Counted from the stretch's first letter, positions 55,736 through 64,000 are shown. The stretch: 64,000 nt of DNA from Halorubrum salsamenti (GCF_007671685.1 NZ_VCNL01000009.1:23543-87542); one strand, 5' to 3'. The notes: generated by a model from the letters alone, not told the origin. Numbers and translations are program-made.

Positions 55736-56484
55736 ACCGCACGACAACGGCGTTCTCAATCGGTATCAAAGAACAGGTGCGAAACTACGTCCTCGTCGCT
55801 CTGCTGGTCGTCTTACCGGTCTCGTTCATCACGTTGGCGTTCGCAGTCACCCAAAATGTCGAGATGCCGGTTCGAACGCTCGTCGACGGTGAGACGGTGA
55901 CGGTGATGCGGGGAATGCCGGAGGTCCACGGCGTGATTATGACGCCGATTACGAGTGCTCTCATCGCCGGACTCGCCGGGTTGTTCCTGATGCGAGAAGC
56001 CAAAGACACGGACGGTCGTCTGGCAGTCGCGGGCTATCGTGCACGACAGGTAATCGCTGCCCGGTTTGGGGTTCTCGCAGCAATTACTCTCATCGTCACC
56101 GGTGTCTCAGTTGGTGTGATGCGCGTCGATTTCCAGCCCGAGTATCTCTGGTGGTTCGTCGCAGCGATGCTCGTCGTCTCGCTCACGTATGGCCTCATCG
56201 GGATGCTCGTCGGGGCCGTCTTCAACCGCCTAGCCGGGATGTGGCTAATGCTGATTCTCCCGATGCTCGATATCGGACTGTTTCAGGATCCGCTGTTCAT
56301 TCAATCTGAACCTGATTGGTGGATGAAACTCTTTCCGGGCTATTGGCCAGTCCGTGTAATGGTCGATACCGGACTCACAACCGACGTAGATACGGCTCTC
56401 TCGTTGGTGTGGGCTACTGGATATCTTCTCCTCGTAGCCGTGCTCGCAATTGGTATATATTACAGAGTCACGCAGGCGAGTTGA
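55732..56484 (+). CDS. ABC-2 type permease, second
   Basis: 250 residues from the ATG at 55732 (ATGA overlap with the previous stop). About six helices; similar plan to the first permease, including MREAKDTDGRLAVAGYRARQ, which parallels RTADRRLVQTGYPPRTLL. The two are diverged paralogues, suggesting a heterodimeric membrane part. Convergent with the halocyanin-SHOCT gene. Confidence 0.85.
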   Translation: MNRTTTAFSIGIKEQVRNYVLVALLVVLPVSFITLAFAVTQNVEMPVRTLVDGETVTVMRGMPEVHGVIMTPITSALIAGLAGLFLMREAKDTDGRLAVAGYRARQVIAARFGVLAAITLIVTGVSVGVMRVDFQPEYLWWFVAAMLVVSLTYGLIGMLVGAVFNRLAGMWLMLILPMLDIGLFQDPLFIQSEPDWWMKLFPGYWPVRVMVDTGLTTDVDTALSLVWATGYLLLVAVLAIGIYYRVTQAS

Positions 56485-56619
56485 TCACAAGAGAGATCAG
56501 TCATAAATAGAACAAAACAGGTCACGGGATCGTTCTGAAATCAAAGGTATCGGTGAGGACGGTATTCTCTAATCCCCGAATCACTTGACCCCGATCAGTT
56601 CACCCTCTCACGGTGGCAA

Positions 56620-57375
56620 TCAGTTGGAGAAGTCCTCATCAGTAGCATCTAATCGCTCACGGCGGCGTCTATACTCCTCCTCGTCAATTTCGCCCCTGGC
56701 ATAGCGGTTCTGGAGCGTTTTTCTGGCTGAGTCGTCGGTAGCCGATCGAGGAGAATTTTGGTTTCCAAGCCAGTAGAGCCCGCCACCGAGAACGCCCAGC
56801 ATTCCGAGTACGCCACCAACAGCTGGTAGCCCTCCAACTCCACCTCCGTTGCGGCCACTCATCATTCCAGAACCACCTCGTCCCATCATTCCACCACCAG
56901 TATTCCCGCTTCCATCGCTGCTTGAGCCGTAGGCGACTGTACCCTGGTCAACAATCGCCTCACTCGATGGGACCTCTCCATCCGGGATTGAATCCTCCTC
57001 TGCCGGTCCGCCAGGACTGCCAACTACGATCCGTCCGACCATCCCAATCGACTTGTGCGGGATGCAGTAGTAATCATACGTCCCTGGCGTTTCGAACGTA
57101 TATTCGAAGCTCCCGTCTGAGATCGTCCCACTATCGAAGGCGGAAGCGCCCTCCGGAATACGATCTGCGTACGCCGTAGCGGAATGTGCCCCCGCTGCGA
57201 GTTCAAATTGAACGGTTGTCCCGGGATCAACACGTAGGCCGATTGGGTCGAAGTAATTGTTTCCCATCTCCACGATGGGCGTCTCCTGTGCGTTCGCTGA
57301 CTGAGCAAAGCCGGTGCTGGCGACTGCGCTGGCACCGACAATGCCTAAGAATTGACGTCGGCTGTGATGTGTCAT
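56620..57375 (-). CDS. Halocyanin fused to Met/Gly-rich linker, helix and SHOCT domain
   Basis: 251 residues from the ATG at 57375. Tat signal (HHSRRQFLGIVGASAVASTG), plastocyanin domain with H64, C104, H107 and M112 ligands, a linker with GGGMMGRGGSGMMSGRNGGG, one helix (about 193-212), and a C-terminal SHOCT, LQNRYARGEIDEEEYRRRRE. The blue-copper domain should be outside, with the SHOCT inside. This fusion links copper electron transfer to the SHOCT family that recurs twice just upstream. Confidence 0.92.
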   Translation of the reverse strand: MTHHSRRQFLGIVGASAVASTGFAQSANAQETPIVEMGNNYFDPIGLRVDPGTTVQFELAAGAHSATAYADRIPEGASAFDSGTISDGSFEYTFETPGTYDYYCIPHKSIGMVGRIVVGSPGGPAEEDSIPDGEVPSSEAIVDQGTVAYGSSSDGSGNTGGGMMGRGGSGMMSGRNGGGVGGLPAVGGVLGMLGVLGGGLYWLGNQNSPRSATDDSARKTLQNRYARGEIDEEEYRRRRERLDATDEDFSN

Positions 57376-57602
57376 GTTGTCTGGATCATTCTTCGGTGGG
57401 TAGCTACGCGCGATACTGGTGCGAAGACTTCGGACGTGACTCACTCCGAACTTGTCGTTTGTTCCCATTACTACTCATAACCATATGCTGAATCGAGCAC
57501 ACCATTTCGATGTAACGGAACGATGCTGCCGAACGGTTGGTTTCGATACCCTCGAGTCGATCCGCAGGTGTTCAAACGGGTGAAACGCGGTTTGGGTAGT
57601 GG

Positions 57603-57956
57603 TCACTCTGATTGTTCGAGCTTTTCTCGTCGGGCTTCGAACTCTTCGTCCGTGAGATCGCCACGAGCGTACGCCAGACGTAACTCTTCCATCGCGGGAT
57701 TATGAGACGTCTGTGTCTCGCTCATCCGCCGGAAGATGAGATATCCACCGCCCAGAAGCGCAAGGAGGAAGATGACCGGGACGAGCATCCCGATGAGGGG
57801 CCACCAACCACCTGTGGTACCGTACTGGCCCATCATTCCTCCGTATCCCATCATCCCACCGAACCCCATACCCATTGTGAGCAAGGGAAGGAGGATGAAC
57901 GCTCCGAGGACGATGAGCAGTATCGTCGTCGTATCCAGTTGATCCGATGATGCCAT
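57603..57956 (-). CDS. SHOCT membrane protein with Met/Gly-rich loop (first)
   Basis: 117 residues. Helix 1 (about 10-30), a loop rich in Met and Gly (MGFGGMMGYGGMMGQYG), helix 2 (about 52-76), and the SHOCT end LRLAYARGDLTDEEFEARRE. The Met-Gly loop is likely extracytoplasmic and could bind Cu(I)/Ag(I). 6 bp downstream of the DUF302 gene, so cotranscribed. Confidence 0.87.
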   Translation of the reverse strand: MASSDQLDTTTILLIVLGAFILLPLLTMGMGFGGMMGYGGMMGQYGTTGGWWPLIGMLVPVIFLLALLGGGYLIFRRMSETQTSHNPAMEELRLAYARGDLTDEEFEARREKLEQSE

Positions 57957-57962
57957 CAGAGA

Positions 57963-58379
57963 TCAGGCCTCCGATGCGGATCCGAACTCGTCAGTTACGG
58001 CTGCCAGTACGCGGTCGAATCGTTCGCTGACCTCGGTCGCGACGGAGTCAAGCGCGTCGTTATCAGCGATCCCGACTAACTGTTCCGGGTCGACCGCACT
58101 CACCACGATGACGCCGTCATCGTTCTCGTAGACGATGACGTTACAGGGCAAGAGCGCACCGAGTTCAGTTTCTACACTCAACCCTTCGTATGCCAGCGGA
58201 GGATTGCACGCACCGAGGATGCGATACTGGCGGAACTCCTCACCGAGTTTCTCCTTGAGCGTCGCCTGAATGTCGATGTCACAGAGAACACCGAATCCCT
58301 CGTCTTTGAGCGCGGCATTCGTTGCGTCGACGACATCGTCGAACTCTCCATCAATCTTGGTTTGTATTGTGTAACTCAT
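57963..58379 (-). CDS. DUF302 protein
   Basis: 138 residues, no signal or membrane helix; starts MSYTIQTKIDGEFDDVVDAT, contains KDEGFGVLCDIDIQATLKEK and ILGACNPPLAYEGL. DUF302 proteins often accompany metal or redox genes; two Cys (GVLCDI, GACNPP) and the C of LPCNVIVYE might bind metal or haem. It lies between two SHOCT genes, so it should work with them. Confidence 0.92.
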   Translation of the reverse strand: MSYTIQTKIDGEFDDVVDATNAALKDEGFGVLCDIDIQATLKEKLGEEFRQYRILGACNPPLAYEGLSVETELGALLPCNVIVYENDDGVIVVSAVDPEQLVGIADNDALDSVATEVSERFDRVLAAVTDEFGSASEA

Positions 58380-58484
58380 GTAATACTGTATCCTGTTTAC
58401 GCACTTAAGCGTTCGGTCCCGTCGCCCCAACTGGCAGACGAGAATTTTTTCTCGACGATGCTCCTTCTATTTCGGTCATGGGCA

Positions 58485-58832
58485 CTACTCGAGTTGCTTT
58501 CGTCGACGTTCGAACTCTTCATCGGAGAGTTCACCGCGAGCGTAACGCTCACGAAGAACCGAAAGCGGCCGACTATCACTCCTCTCAGAATCTCTGTTGA
58601 GGAGTGAGTAGACGAGATAGAGCGGGACGACGATTAGGAGCCCCATCCAAAGGAAGCTCCAGAGGCCCATTCCACCGCTGAAGACCCCCCAACCGCCGCT
58701 ACCCATCATACCGCCGCCGTAGCCTCCACCACCGTGAGCCGCTGCGGTGCCCGTTGCTACAATCAACAGCGGAACCGCTAGTATTGCGATTCGACGAGTC
58801 GTCCGCCCGAGAGTGTTGGTGTAGTGTGTCAT
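58485..58832 (-). CDS. SHOCT membrane protein with His/Gly/Met-rich segment (second)
   Basis: 115 residues. Signal or helix 1 (about 13-33), then AHGGGGYGGGMMGSGGWG (His/Gly/Met) and helix 2 (about 56-78), and the SHOCT end LRERYARGELSDEEFERRRK. Similar architecture to the protein at 57603. Potential metal-binding exposed loop. Confidence 0.87.
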   Translation of the reverse strand: MTHYTNTLGRTTRRIAILAVPLLIVATGTAAAHGGGGYGGGMMGSGGWGVFSGGMGLWSFLWMGLLIVVPLYLVYSLLNRDSERSDSRPLSVLRERYARGELSDEEFERRRKQLE

Positions 58833-58895
58833 TGTGATCGTTGAGTCAGTAAGTCGAATATCTATCGTGTCAGACGAGGATCCGAACAGGGATCG

Positions 58896-59213
58896 TTAGC
58901 AGCCGTACCCCTGTCCGTTCATCCCCGTCGCGGTGTGATTGTCGTCCGCCATATCTTGGGCCATCTCGTCGACGGTCACGCCCATGTGCGCTTCCATCTC
59001 GTCAACGGCATTCGGGCCCATGTAGTCGGTCATGTGACCTTCCATCCAGGCCGCCCAGTCTGCTGCACTACCATCGGCTGGCGTCCCTTCAGCTGCCGTC
59101 TCGTTCCCCTGGATCGGTTCGTCACCGTGTGCGCTAACTACCGGGGCGGCAAACGCGAGTCCGACAATCGCGAGCACCACGAGCAGCCATCGTCCGAGGT
59201 TTCGGTTGGTCAT
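58896..59213 (-). CDS. Small secreted Met/His-rich protein
   Basis: 105 residues from the ATG at 59213. Signal peptide (about 1-29, ending VVSAHG). The mature part is short and acidic with eight Met and three further His in the last 50 residues (WMEGHMTDYMG, EMEAHMG, EMAQDMADDNH) and a final Cys. Met/His motifs of this kind bind Cu(I) or Ag(I) in secreted scavengers. Not a recognised family. Confidence 0.8.
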   Translation of the reverse strand: MTNRNLGRWLLVVLAIVGLAFAAPVVSAHGDEPIQGNETAAEGTPADGSAADWAAWMEGHMTDYMGPNAVDEMEAHMGVTVDEMAQDMADDNHTATGMNGQGYGC

Positions 59214-59485
59214 TGTTTTTCGCCTCAAGTAGTCATACGGTGGGTTCGGAGTTATCTTCGTGGGAGTGAACTCAAACAGGAGAGCGTTCAAGAACGTCTA
59301 TAACGCCATCTAAACGTTTTCTACTGACGGGATCGTTCATACCTGCCGAATTCGAAAGGATCAGAGGAATGGTGAGAGCAAAGGGGATCCGTCGAGACTG
59401 TTCACCTCATTGCGGCGATCCAGACAATAACCACGGTTCAGGCGGCGAGGGAGGCTCGGGTATTGCTGACCACGAACGAGATGGA
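59214..59485. other. Intergenic region
   Basis: 272 bp between the secreted Met-rich protein and the CPAC gene, both on the minus strand; it should contain the promoter of the former. No ORF or repeat that I can support. Confidence 0.35.
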
Positions 59486-60195
59486 TCAGTTCCCTCGGAA
59501 CTGGTGATACTGCCTCGTGAGTGCCTGACGATGGTAGAGGATTCCAATTGTCATGAGGAACAGAACGGTCGCAATTTCGTAGCCATACGCACCAAGCAAT
59601 AACATCGTTGAAGAACCACTCAGTCCGCCTGCAAGTAGTACGGCAAACAACGGGCTAACGCAGGCAGGGCACGCCACAATCCCGACTATTCCTCCGACTG
59701 CCGACTGCGAGAAATCAAGCAATGCATCATAGACGAGATACGCCAGCGCGAACAGGCCAACCGCTTGGTAAGGAATGAGCGAGACCGTGATCAGGTCACC
59801 TGTATAGACGAAGACCGGACTCCATCCCAAAGATCGACCCCACGTTATTCCGAAGCCGCTTGGTCCAGTGAGCTGCCCGAAATGAGAGGTGCTCGGTCCA
59901 AGTAATCCTGAAAAATAAAACATCACGATGAGATATAGAGCAACGACAAGTGCGGCACCAATACGATACACTCGACGTTTCGTTACAGGTCGAGTGTGCC
60001 AGATCACCCAGACTGAGGCGGTGAACCAAATAAATGGAAGGACGAAATGGGTCCACCGGCTCCCCATATCTCCTGTGAAATATGCGTACACCAACCCGGC
60101 GATCAACTGTGCGGCGAGGAGGAGATTGAGCCACGTGCTTGACTTGAGAACCCGGCTAATGCGATCAGTTTCGAGTGTTGCTTGTGACATGATGG
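59483..60195 (-). repeat. Diverged duplicate, copy B right part (matches 40123-40850)
   Basis: Contains the CPAC membrane protein, close to the copy at 40126. In copy A it follows the truncated ATPase directly. Confidence 0.8.
59486..60190 (-). CDS. Six-helix membrane protein with CPAC motif (copy B)
   Basis: 234 residues, about six helices and the Cys pair in GGIVGIVACPACVSPLFAVL. Highly similar to the copy at 40126. Between the Met-rich secreted protein and the membrane-anchored HTH regulator. Role unknown; the CPxC-in-helix and neighbours suggest metal handling or thiol redox. Confidence 0.86.
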   Translation of the reverse strand: MSQATLETDRISRVLKSSTWLNLLLAAQLIAGLVYAYFTGDMGSRWTHFVLPFIWFTASVWVIWHTRPVTKRRVYRIGAALVVALYLIVMFYFSGLLGPSTSHFGQLTGPSGFGITWGRSLGWSPVFVYTGDLITVSLIPYQAVGLFALAYLVYDALLDFSQSAVGGIVGIVACPACVSPLFAVLLAGGLSGSSTMLLLGAYGYEIATVLFLMTIGILYHRQALTRQYHQFRGN

Positions 60196-60223
60196 GTAGT
60201 GTTAGTATGAATTTCTACGTCTG

Positions 60224-60805
60224 TTAGTTCTGCAGGTCATCACTCGGATACACGCGGTAGGTTCGACCCTGTCGTTCCCGATACAGCAGCCCGCGCTCCT
60301 CGAGTGAACTCACGGTCTGGCTCACTTTACTCTTTGAGAACTCAGATCGATCCCGAAGTTCGATCTGCGTGATTCCAGGCGAGTTCAGGACGGGTTCAAG
60401 GACGCGTCGTTCATCATCCGGTAAGAGATCGAGAACGCGCGCTTGCGGATCCGATTCAGGATTGATAGGCGTCGCCGGCGAGGCGTCATCGTCTATCGAT
60501 GTAGGCGTTGCCTCCGATACCTGATCGGGGTCGATGTGATCCGCTGAGTCGGTTGTCGAATCGATGAGATTCCCTCGAACCACGTAATAGATGCCACCGA
60601 TACTGCCTGCGACCAGAAGGGTTCCAACCACGTACCAGAGAGGATCTGGACCGTGAATCGCCCCCATAGACGAGTCCATCATCGGCCCCATCGACTGCTC
60701 GATAGCGCGACGCTGTTGATAGGCCCGCCAACTGAGTAGTCCGCCAGCCAAGAGGACGAACCCAAGGAGCACACCAACGACGGTATCCGCTGGACGTTGG
60801 TTCAT
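60224..60805 (-). CDS. Membrane-anchored HTH regulator with Met-rich external loop
   Basis: 193 residues from the ATG at 60805. Two helices, about 9-27 and 57-76, enclose a 29-residue loop with M39, M42, M43, M47 and H51 (QSMGPMMDSSMGAIHGPD). A 50-residue acidic linker leads to a C-terminal winged helix (about 130-188; TQIELRDRSEFSKSKVSQTV). With the HTH inside, the loop must be outside, so it may sense extracytoplasmic Cu(I). It precedes the CPAC gene by 33 bp. Confidence 0.9.
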   Translation of the reverse strand: MNQRPADTVVGVLLGFVLLAGGLLSWRAYQQRRAIEQSMGPMMDSSMGAIHGPDPLWYVVGTLLVAGSIGGIYYVVRGNLIDSTTDSADHIDPDQVSEATPTSIDDDASPATPINPESDPQARVLDLLPDDERRVLEPVLNSPGITQIELRDRSEFSKSKVSQTVSSLEERGLLYRERQGRTYRVYPSDDLQN

Positions 60806-60930
60806 ATGACATCCCCTTGTTTCGATATCTGACTGCTCATACAATCAATTTTGGCGCGACAGGTGTGACAATTGCGGATTGAAGGTGCGATGATGAAGTG
60901 CTTCACAGCGGATGAACCACAGTACATCTA

Positions 60931-62319
60931 TCAGTGATCGTGATCGTGGTTTGTTATCTGCGGGCTTTGATCAGCAAATTCCGTGGGCTCTTCCTCGAAT
61001 GCCCGCTTACAGGTCTTCGAGCAAAAATAGTACGTCATCCCATCATTGGACGCACTCGGCCCCTCATCGTCGGTCCGCATGCCACACACCGGATCACGAT
61101 ACTGACCTGGTGCGCCGATTCCACGTCGGTAGACATACAGGAGGAACCCGGAGAGCGCGAAGGCGATAATATTGAGGTAGAACGTGTAGTTGAGCTCGAA
61201 GTACGTCTGTTCGGTCGCCGTCTCGCCACCGGCCAGATCTGGTACGATGCCGAGGGCGTCGAACAGCAACTCCATGAGGAAGCCAGTGAACGCCATCGTC
61301 ACGAAGAAGACGCCAAGGATGTACAGCATGATCTTCCAGCCGTAGTACTTCCGGTAGACGTTCAGCACGGGCACGGTGATGAGGTCGGCGTAGACGAACG
61401 CGATGATCCCGGCGAAGCTGACGCCACCGCCCCACAGCGCGACGGCGAACGGGACGTTGCCCATACTGCCGACGAAACTGAGGACGGCGATGATGACGCC
61501 CATGACGGCGTTCTCGGCAGTCACGAGCAGGCCGTCGCCCTGAATGAACAGCGTGTTCCACACCCACTGCGGGACGAAGACGATGACGAACCCAGAAATA
61601 AGGAAGCCGGCGACGATGTCTTTCCAGATCATCGACCACTCCTTGCGGTACTGATTCCCGACCTTGTACCAGCCACCCCACGACAGCAACTCGTCACGCC
61701 ACCCGCCGCTACTCGACGTCTCCTGGCGATAGGTCTCCATACAGCCCTCCGAGCAGAATTTGAGCGTCTCACCGCCGTCGGTCGTGAGCGTGTACTCGTC
61801 TTTCCCCTCCATCCCGCAGGTGGGATCTTCGGTGAGGCCCGCCTGGCGGTCGCGCTCGTTGAGCTTCTCGCGGACTTCGTTAAACAGGTTTTCGGGAAGC
61901 GTAAGGTGGACGATGGCGGCCATGACGGCGATGAGAATCAGGCCGCCGAGCAGTTCCGCGACGAGGAACTCCCAGCCAAGCAGGATGAGAATCATCAGCC
62001 CTAGTTCGACGATGAGGTTCGTCGACGCGAACATGAACGCGAGGAAGTTCACCGCGTGCGCCCCCTTCTTGAACAGGCCCTTCCCGATGGCGACGGCGCC
62101 GAAACTACAGCCACTGCTTGCTGCTCCGAACACAGTCGCCTTGGTAAGTCCAGTTAGATCGCCCTCACCCAGCACCTGTGCCATCCGCTCCTTCGAGACG
62201 TAGACCTGGACCAGACTCGTAATCGTGAGGCCCATGATGATCGCCCACGCCGCCGTCCAGAGAAATCCGACACCGATACGAAGGGATTCAAGAACTCCGT
62301 CGATTATCGTCGCCTGCAT
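60931..62319 (-). CDS. Permease (DUF318/ArsP-like) with two YHS domains
   Basis: 462 residues, about eight helices. The permease motif GAASSGCSFGAVAIGKGL (C71) and the second half SMGNVPFAVALWGGGVSFAG are typical of DUF318. A YHS domain is inserted after the first half (165-200: DPTCGM, KFCSEGC) and a second is at the C-terminus (about 406-445: DPVCGM, YYFCSKTC), ending in a His tail (NHDHDH). Members export arsenicals or other soft metals; here copper is favoured by the YHS domains and neighbours. Leader and upstream palindrome at 62412. Confidence 0.92.
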   Translation of the reverse strand: MQATIIDGVLESLRIGVGFLWTAAWAIIMGLTITSLVQVYVSKERMAQVLGEGDLTGLTKATVFGAASSGCSFGAVAIGKGLFKKGAHAVNFLAFMFASTNLIVELGLMILILLGWEFLVAELLGGLILIAVMAAIVHLTLPENLFNEVREKLNERDRQAGLTEDPTCGMEGKDEYTLTTDGGETLKFCSEGCMETYRQETSSSGGWRDELLSWGGWYKVGNQYRKEWSMIWKDIVAGFLISGFVIVFVPQWVWNTLFIQGDGLLVTAENAVMGVIIAVLSFVGSMGNVPFAVALWGGGVSFAGIIAFVYADLITVPVLNVYRKYYGWKIMLYILGVFFVTMAFTGFLMELLFDALGIVPDLAGGETATEQTYFELNYTFYLNIIAFALSGFLLYVYRRGIGAPGQYRDPVCGMRTDDEGPSASNDGMTYYFCSKTCKRAFEEEPTEFADQSPQITNHDHDH

Positions 62320-62647
62320 AGGTGTATCATTGTAGGGATCATCTATTGCGGTTTTGGTTAGAATATACTGCCTATGAGGGTATCAGTACTATGGCATCGT
62401 AACCGTCGGCCATAGATGATCTATCGTGAAGAGGGGAAAACATTGCAAACCTCCACAAGCTCCACGGAATCCGACTTCAGATTCAAAAGGGGAATCTGAT
62501 TAAATCACGCCGACGTATTAGAGGCTAATGGGACCAGTAGAGACCGATGATATCCCAAATGAGGGGAACACCACCTGGAAGAACAGCCTTCGCCGGCCTG
62601 CTCGGTTGTCCAGTACGGTAACTGTCACATCCACTTCCTAATTTACG
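62320..62647. other. 328-bp intergenic region with a 13-bp palindrome
   Basis: Contains ATAGAT-G-ATCTAT (62412-62424), 93 bp upstream of the permease start, and an AATATA (62362-62367). Presumed promoters of the permease and the amidohydrolase. No gene. Confidence 0.4.
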
Positions 62648-64000
62648 ATGGCTGTCGATCTGGCAATCCATGATGCACTCGTTCTCACAGCCGACGAGCG
62701 GAACCGCCTGTACGAGCGCGGCACAGTATGCATCACCGATGGCTGTATCGAAGAAGTCCGACCATCACGTGCAGGAGACGGAGAATTAGAAGCATCCACC
62801 GTTATCGACGGGAACGGGAAACTGGTGATGCCGGGGTTGGTGAACGCCCACACGCACCTGGAGATGACACCGCTCATCGGTGCGTTTAGCGAACTCGAGC
62901 TGACGGAGATGCTCGGGAGTGGGACGGCCTTGTTTAACAGACTAGGGAACGGCGAATTCGAGTACCTCGTCGAGGCAGGCGTCGAGCTCGCAGCGCTCAA
63001 TTTCCTCCTGGGCGGTGTCACGACCGTGAACTCCATGGACGCACGGCCTGCCGCAGGTGCAGAGGCGTTCGGGGAAGCAGGGCTCCGCGGATTTTTCGGC
63101 CCGGCGATCTCGGACCTCTTCTGGGACCAACCAGTCGATCAGCAGTTCGCCCGTGCTCGCGAGTTCGTCGAAACGTACCACGACACGTACGACGGCCGAA
63201 TCAGGGCGACGATCTGCCCGCACGACGACTGGTCGTGTACCCGGCAGCTGTGGGAACGGACCGCATCCCTCGCCGCAGAGTATCCGGACCTGCTCGTCCA
63301 CACGCACTTGCTCGAACTCGAGGAGAGTAACACGATGGCACGAGCGAACGGTGGCGAGGACTCGGTAGGATTGCTCGACGACGTTGGACTCCTGGACGAC
63401 CGACTGGTCGCTGCTCACTTCCGCCTCGGCGACGAAGAGGACATCCAGCGAACCGCCGAGGCGGACGCGGCTGTTGCGCACTGCCCGTCCGTCTTCTGTT
63501 ACTGGAATCCGGACGGGGAGACGCAGTGGACGCCCGTTCCCGAGCTTCGAGCCGCCGGCGTCGACGTCGGAGTAGGGATTGACGACCACTACTGGCACGA
63601 CTCGTACAGCATGTTCGGTGAAGCGCGGCAAGCTCGGCTGGCGGCAAATCTCAAGCGTTCAGCCGGGCAGTTCGACTCGATGGAACTGATACGAATGCTC
63701 ACTATCGAGGGCGCACGCGCGCTGGGGATGGGCGACGAGATCGGCAGTATCGAAGCGGGAAAGCGCGCGGATATTATCCTCCTCGACGTCGACAAACCGA
63801 AGTTCACGCCACTGACCAACGTTCCCGCACACGTCGTGAACAACGCGGTCCCGGCCGACGTCGAGACAGTGATCGTTGACGGCGACGTCGTCCTCCGGAA
63901 TGGTGTGCCCGAGACAATGGACTCGGACGACGTGCGACAGCGAGTAAATCAGGCTGTCGAACGCTTCATGGACGAGACAGGCTGGGAGTTAGACATTGGT
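62648..64000 (+). CDS. Amidohydrolase (MTA/SAH deaminase or chlorohydrolase-like), 3' end outside window
   Basis: 451 codons to the window edge, no stop. Metal ligands: MPGLVNAHTHLEMTP (HxH), HTHLLELEES, VAAHFRLGDEED (His) and GVGIDDHYWHDS (Asp), the amidohydrolase superfamily layout of S-adenosylhomocysteine/methylthioadenosine deaminases and TrzA/AtzA enzymes. The C-terminal ALGMGDEIGSIEAGKRADII is diagnostic. Independent of the metal cluster; divergent from the permease. Confidence 0.93.
   Translation, partial: MAVDLAIHDALVLTADERNRLYERGTVCITDGCIEEVRPSRAGDGELEASTVIDGNGKLVMPGLVNAHTHLEMTPLIGAFSELELTEMLGSGTALFNRLGNGEFEYLVEAGVELAALNFLLGGVTTVNSMDARPAAGAEAFGEAGLRGFFGPAISDLFWDQPVDQQFARAREFVETYHDTYDGRIRATICPHDDWSCTRQLWERTASLAAEYPDLLVHTHLLELEESNTMARANGGEDSVGLLDDVGLLDDRLVAAHFRLGDEEDIQRTAEADAAVAHCPSVFCYWNPDGETQWTPVPELRAAGVDVGVGIDDHYWHDSYSMFGEARQARLAANLKRSAGQFDSMELIRMLTIEGARALGMGDEIGSIEAGKRADIILLDVDKPKFTPLTNVPAHVVNNAVPADVETVIVDGDVVLRNGVPETMDSDDVRQRVNQAVERFMDETGWELDIG

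Noticed and set aside
58842..58858. CAGTAAGTCG next to the SHOCT gene start as a further copper operator
   Set aside because: It resembles the 3' half of the element but is in the wrong orientation and lacks the GAAA part, so it is not counted.

Overview
The window is haloarchaeal (class Halobacteria). The evidence is high GC, very acidic proteins, two TATA-binding proteins, an archaeosortase A, halocyanins, an archaeal histone-fold protein, many leaderless genes with a TATA-like box about 25-30 bp before the start codon, and ISH-type insertion sequences. Gene content (metal efflux, duplicated blocks, transposon debris, many broken genes) fits a plasmid, megaplasmid or accessory island rather than core chromosome, although aconitase, an aspartoacylase-like enzyme and cysteine synthase are also present.

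Layout. 1-1.5 kb: minus-strand genes resembling a conjugation or secretion cluster, with a perfect inverted repeat upstream. 1.7-3.7 kb: HNH-type membrane protein, TBP, histone-fold protein and a dead PadR regulator. 3.8-12.4 kb: SHOCT and DoxX membrane proteins, a winged-helix/DUF7521 pair, hydrolase, two small YHS proteins, AarF kinase, SDR enzymes, CBS protein and a compositionally odd adenylate kinase. 12.6-23.8 kb: copper centre, with a CopB-type ATPase and a CopZ-like chaperone divergent from an Lrp-TRASH regulator, then CopA and a five-gene membrane operon ending in a frameshifted halocyanin. 23.8-32 kb: amino-acid permease, small membrane proteins, a halocyanin with an unusual axial residue, a second TBP, an orphan nuoJ/nuoK operon with a methyltransferase and a flavoprotein, and a universal stress protein. 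32.2-41.2 kb: ISH8-like element cut by a 297-bp MITE-like insertion, a chimeric transposase remnant, artA, DUF418, several gene fragments, and a partial copy of the metal module found at 53-60 kb. 41.2-49.1 kb: methyltransferase/DoxX pair, aconitase, exported Lon-like protease, halocyanin, and a second winged-helix/DUF7521 cluster. 49.1-52.1 kb: universal stress protein and cystathionine-synthase pseudogenes, cysteine synthase, a DUF411 fragment and a frameshifted Cys-rich gene. 53.3-62.3 kb: the most complete accessory system. It has a YHS protein, an Lrp-TRASH regulator and an ABC exporter (ATPase plus two permeases), facing a minus-strand set of halocyanin-SHOCT, two SHOCT proteins, DUF302, a secreted Met/His-rich protein, a CPAC membrane protein, a membrane-anchored HTH regulator with a Met-rich loop, and a YHS-containing permease. 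The window ends inside an amidohydrolase.

Working together. A near-identical element (consensus CGAAACAGTAA-TCG) lies about 30 bp upstream of copA, of the copZ/copB unit and of the ABC exporter genes, including the truncated duplicate. I infer that the TRASH-type Lrp regulators control both classical copper ATPases and the ABC/halocyanin/SHOCT module. This would make the 53-62 kb region part of one copper (or silver) response, with membrane and exported Met-rich proteins handling metal outside the cytoplasm. This is inference from motif, position and gene content; no function was tested.

Several genes look broken by single-base shifts (halocyanin, DUF457-type, Cys-rich gene, transposase). 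These could be real decay or assembly error.
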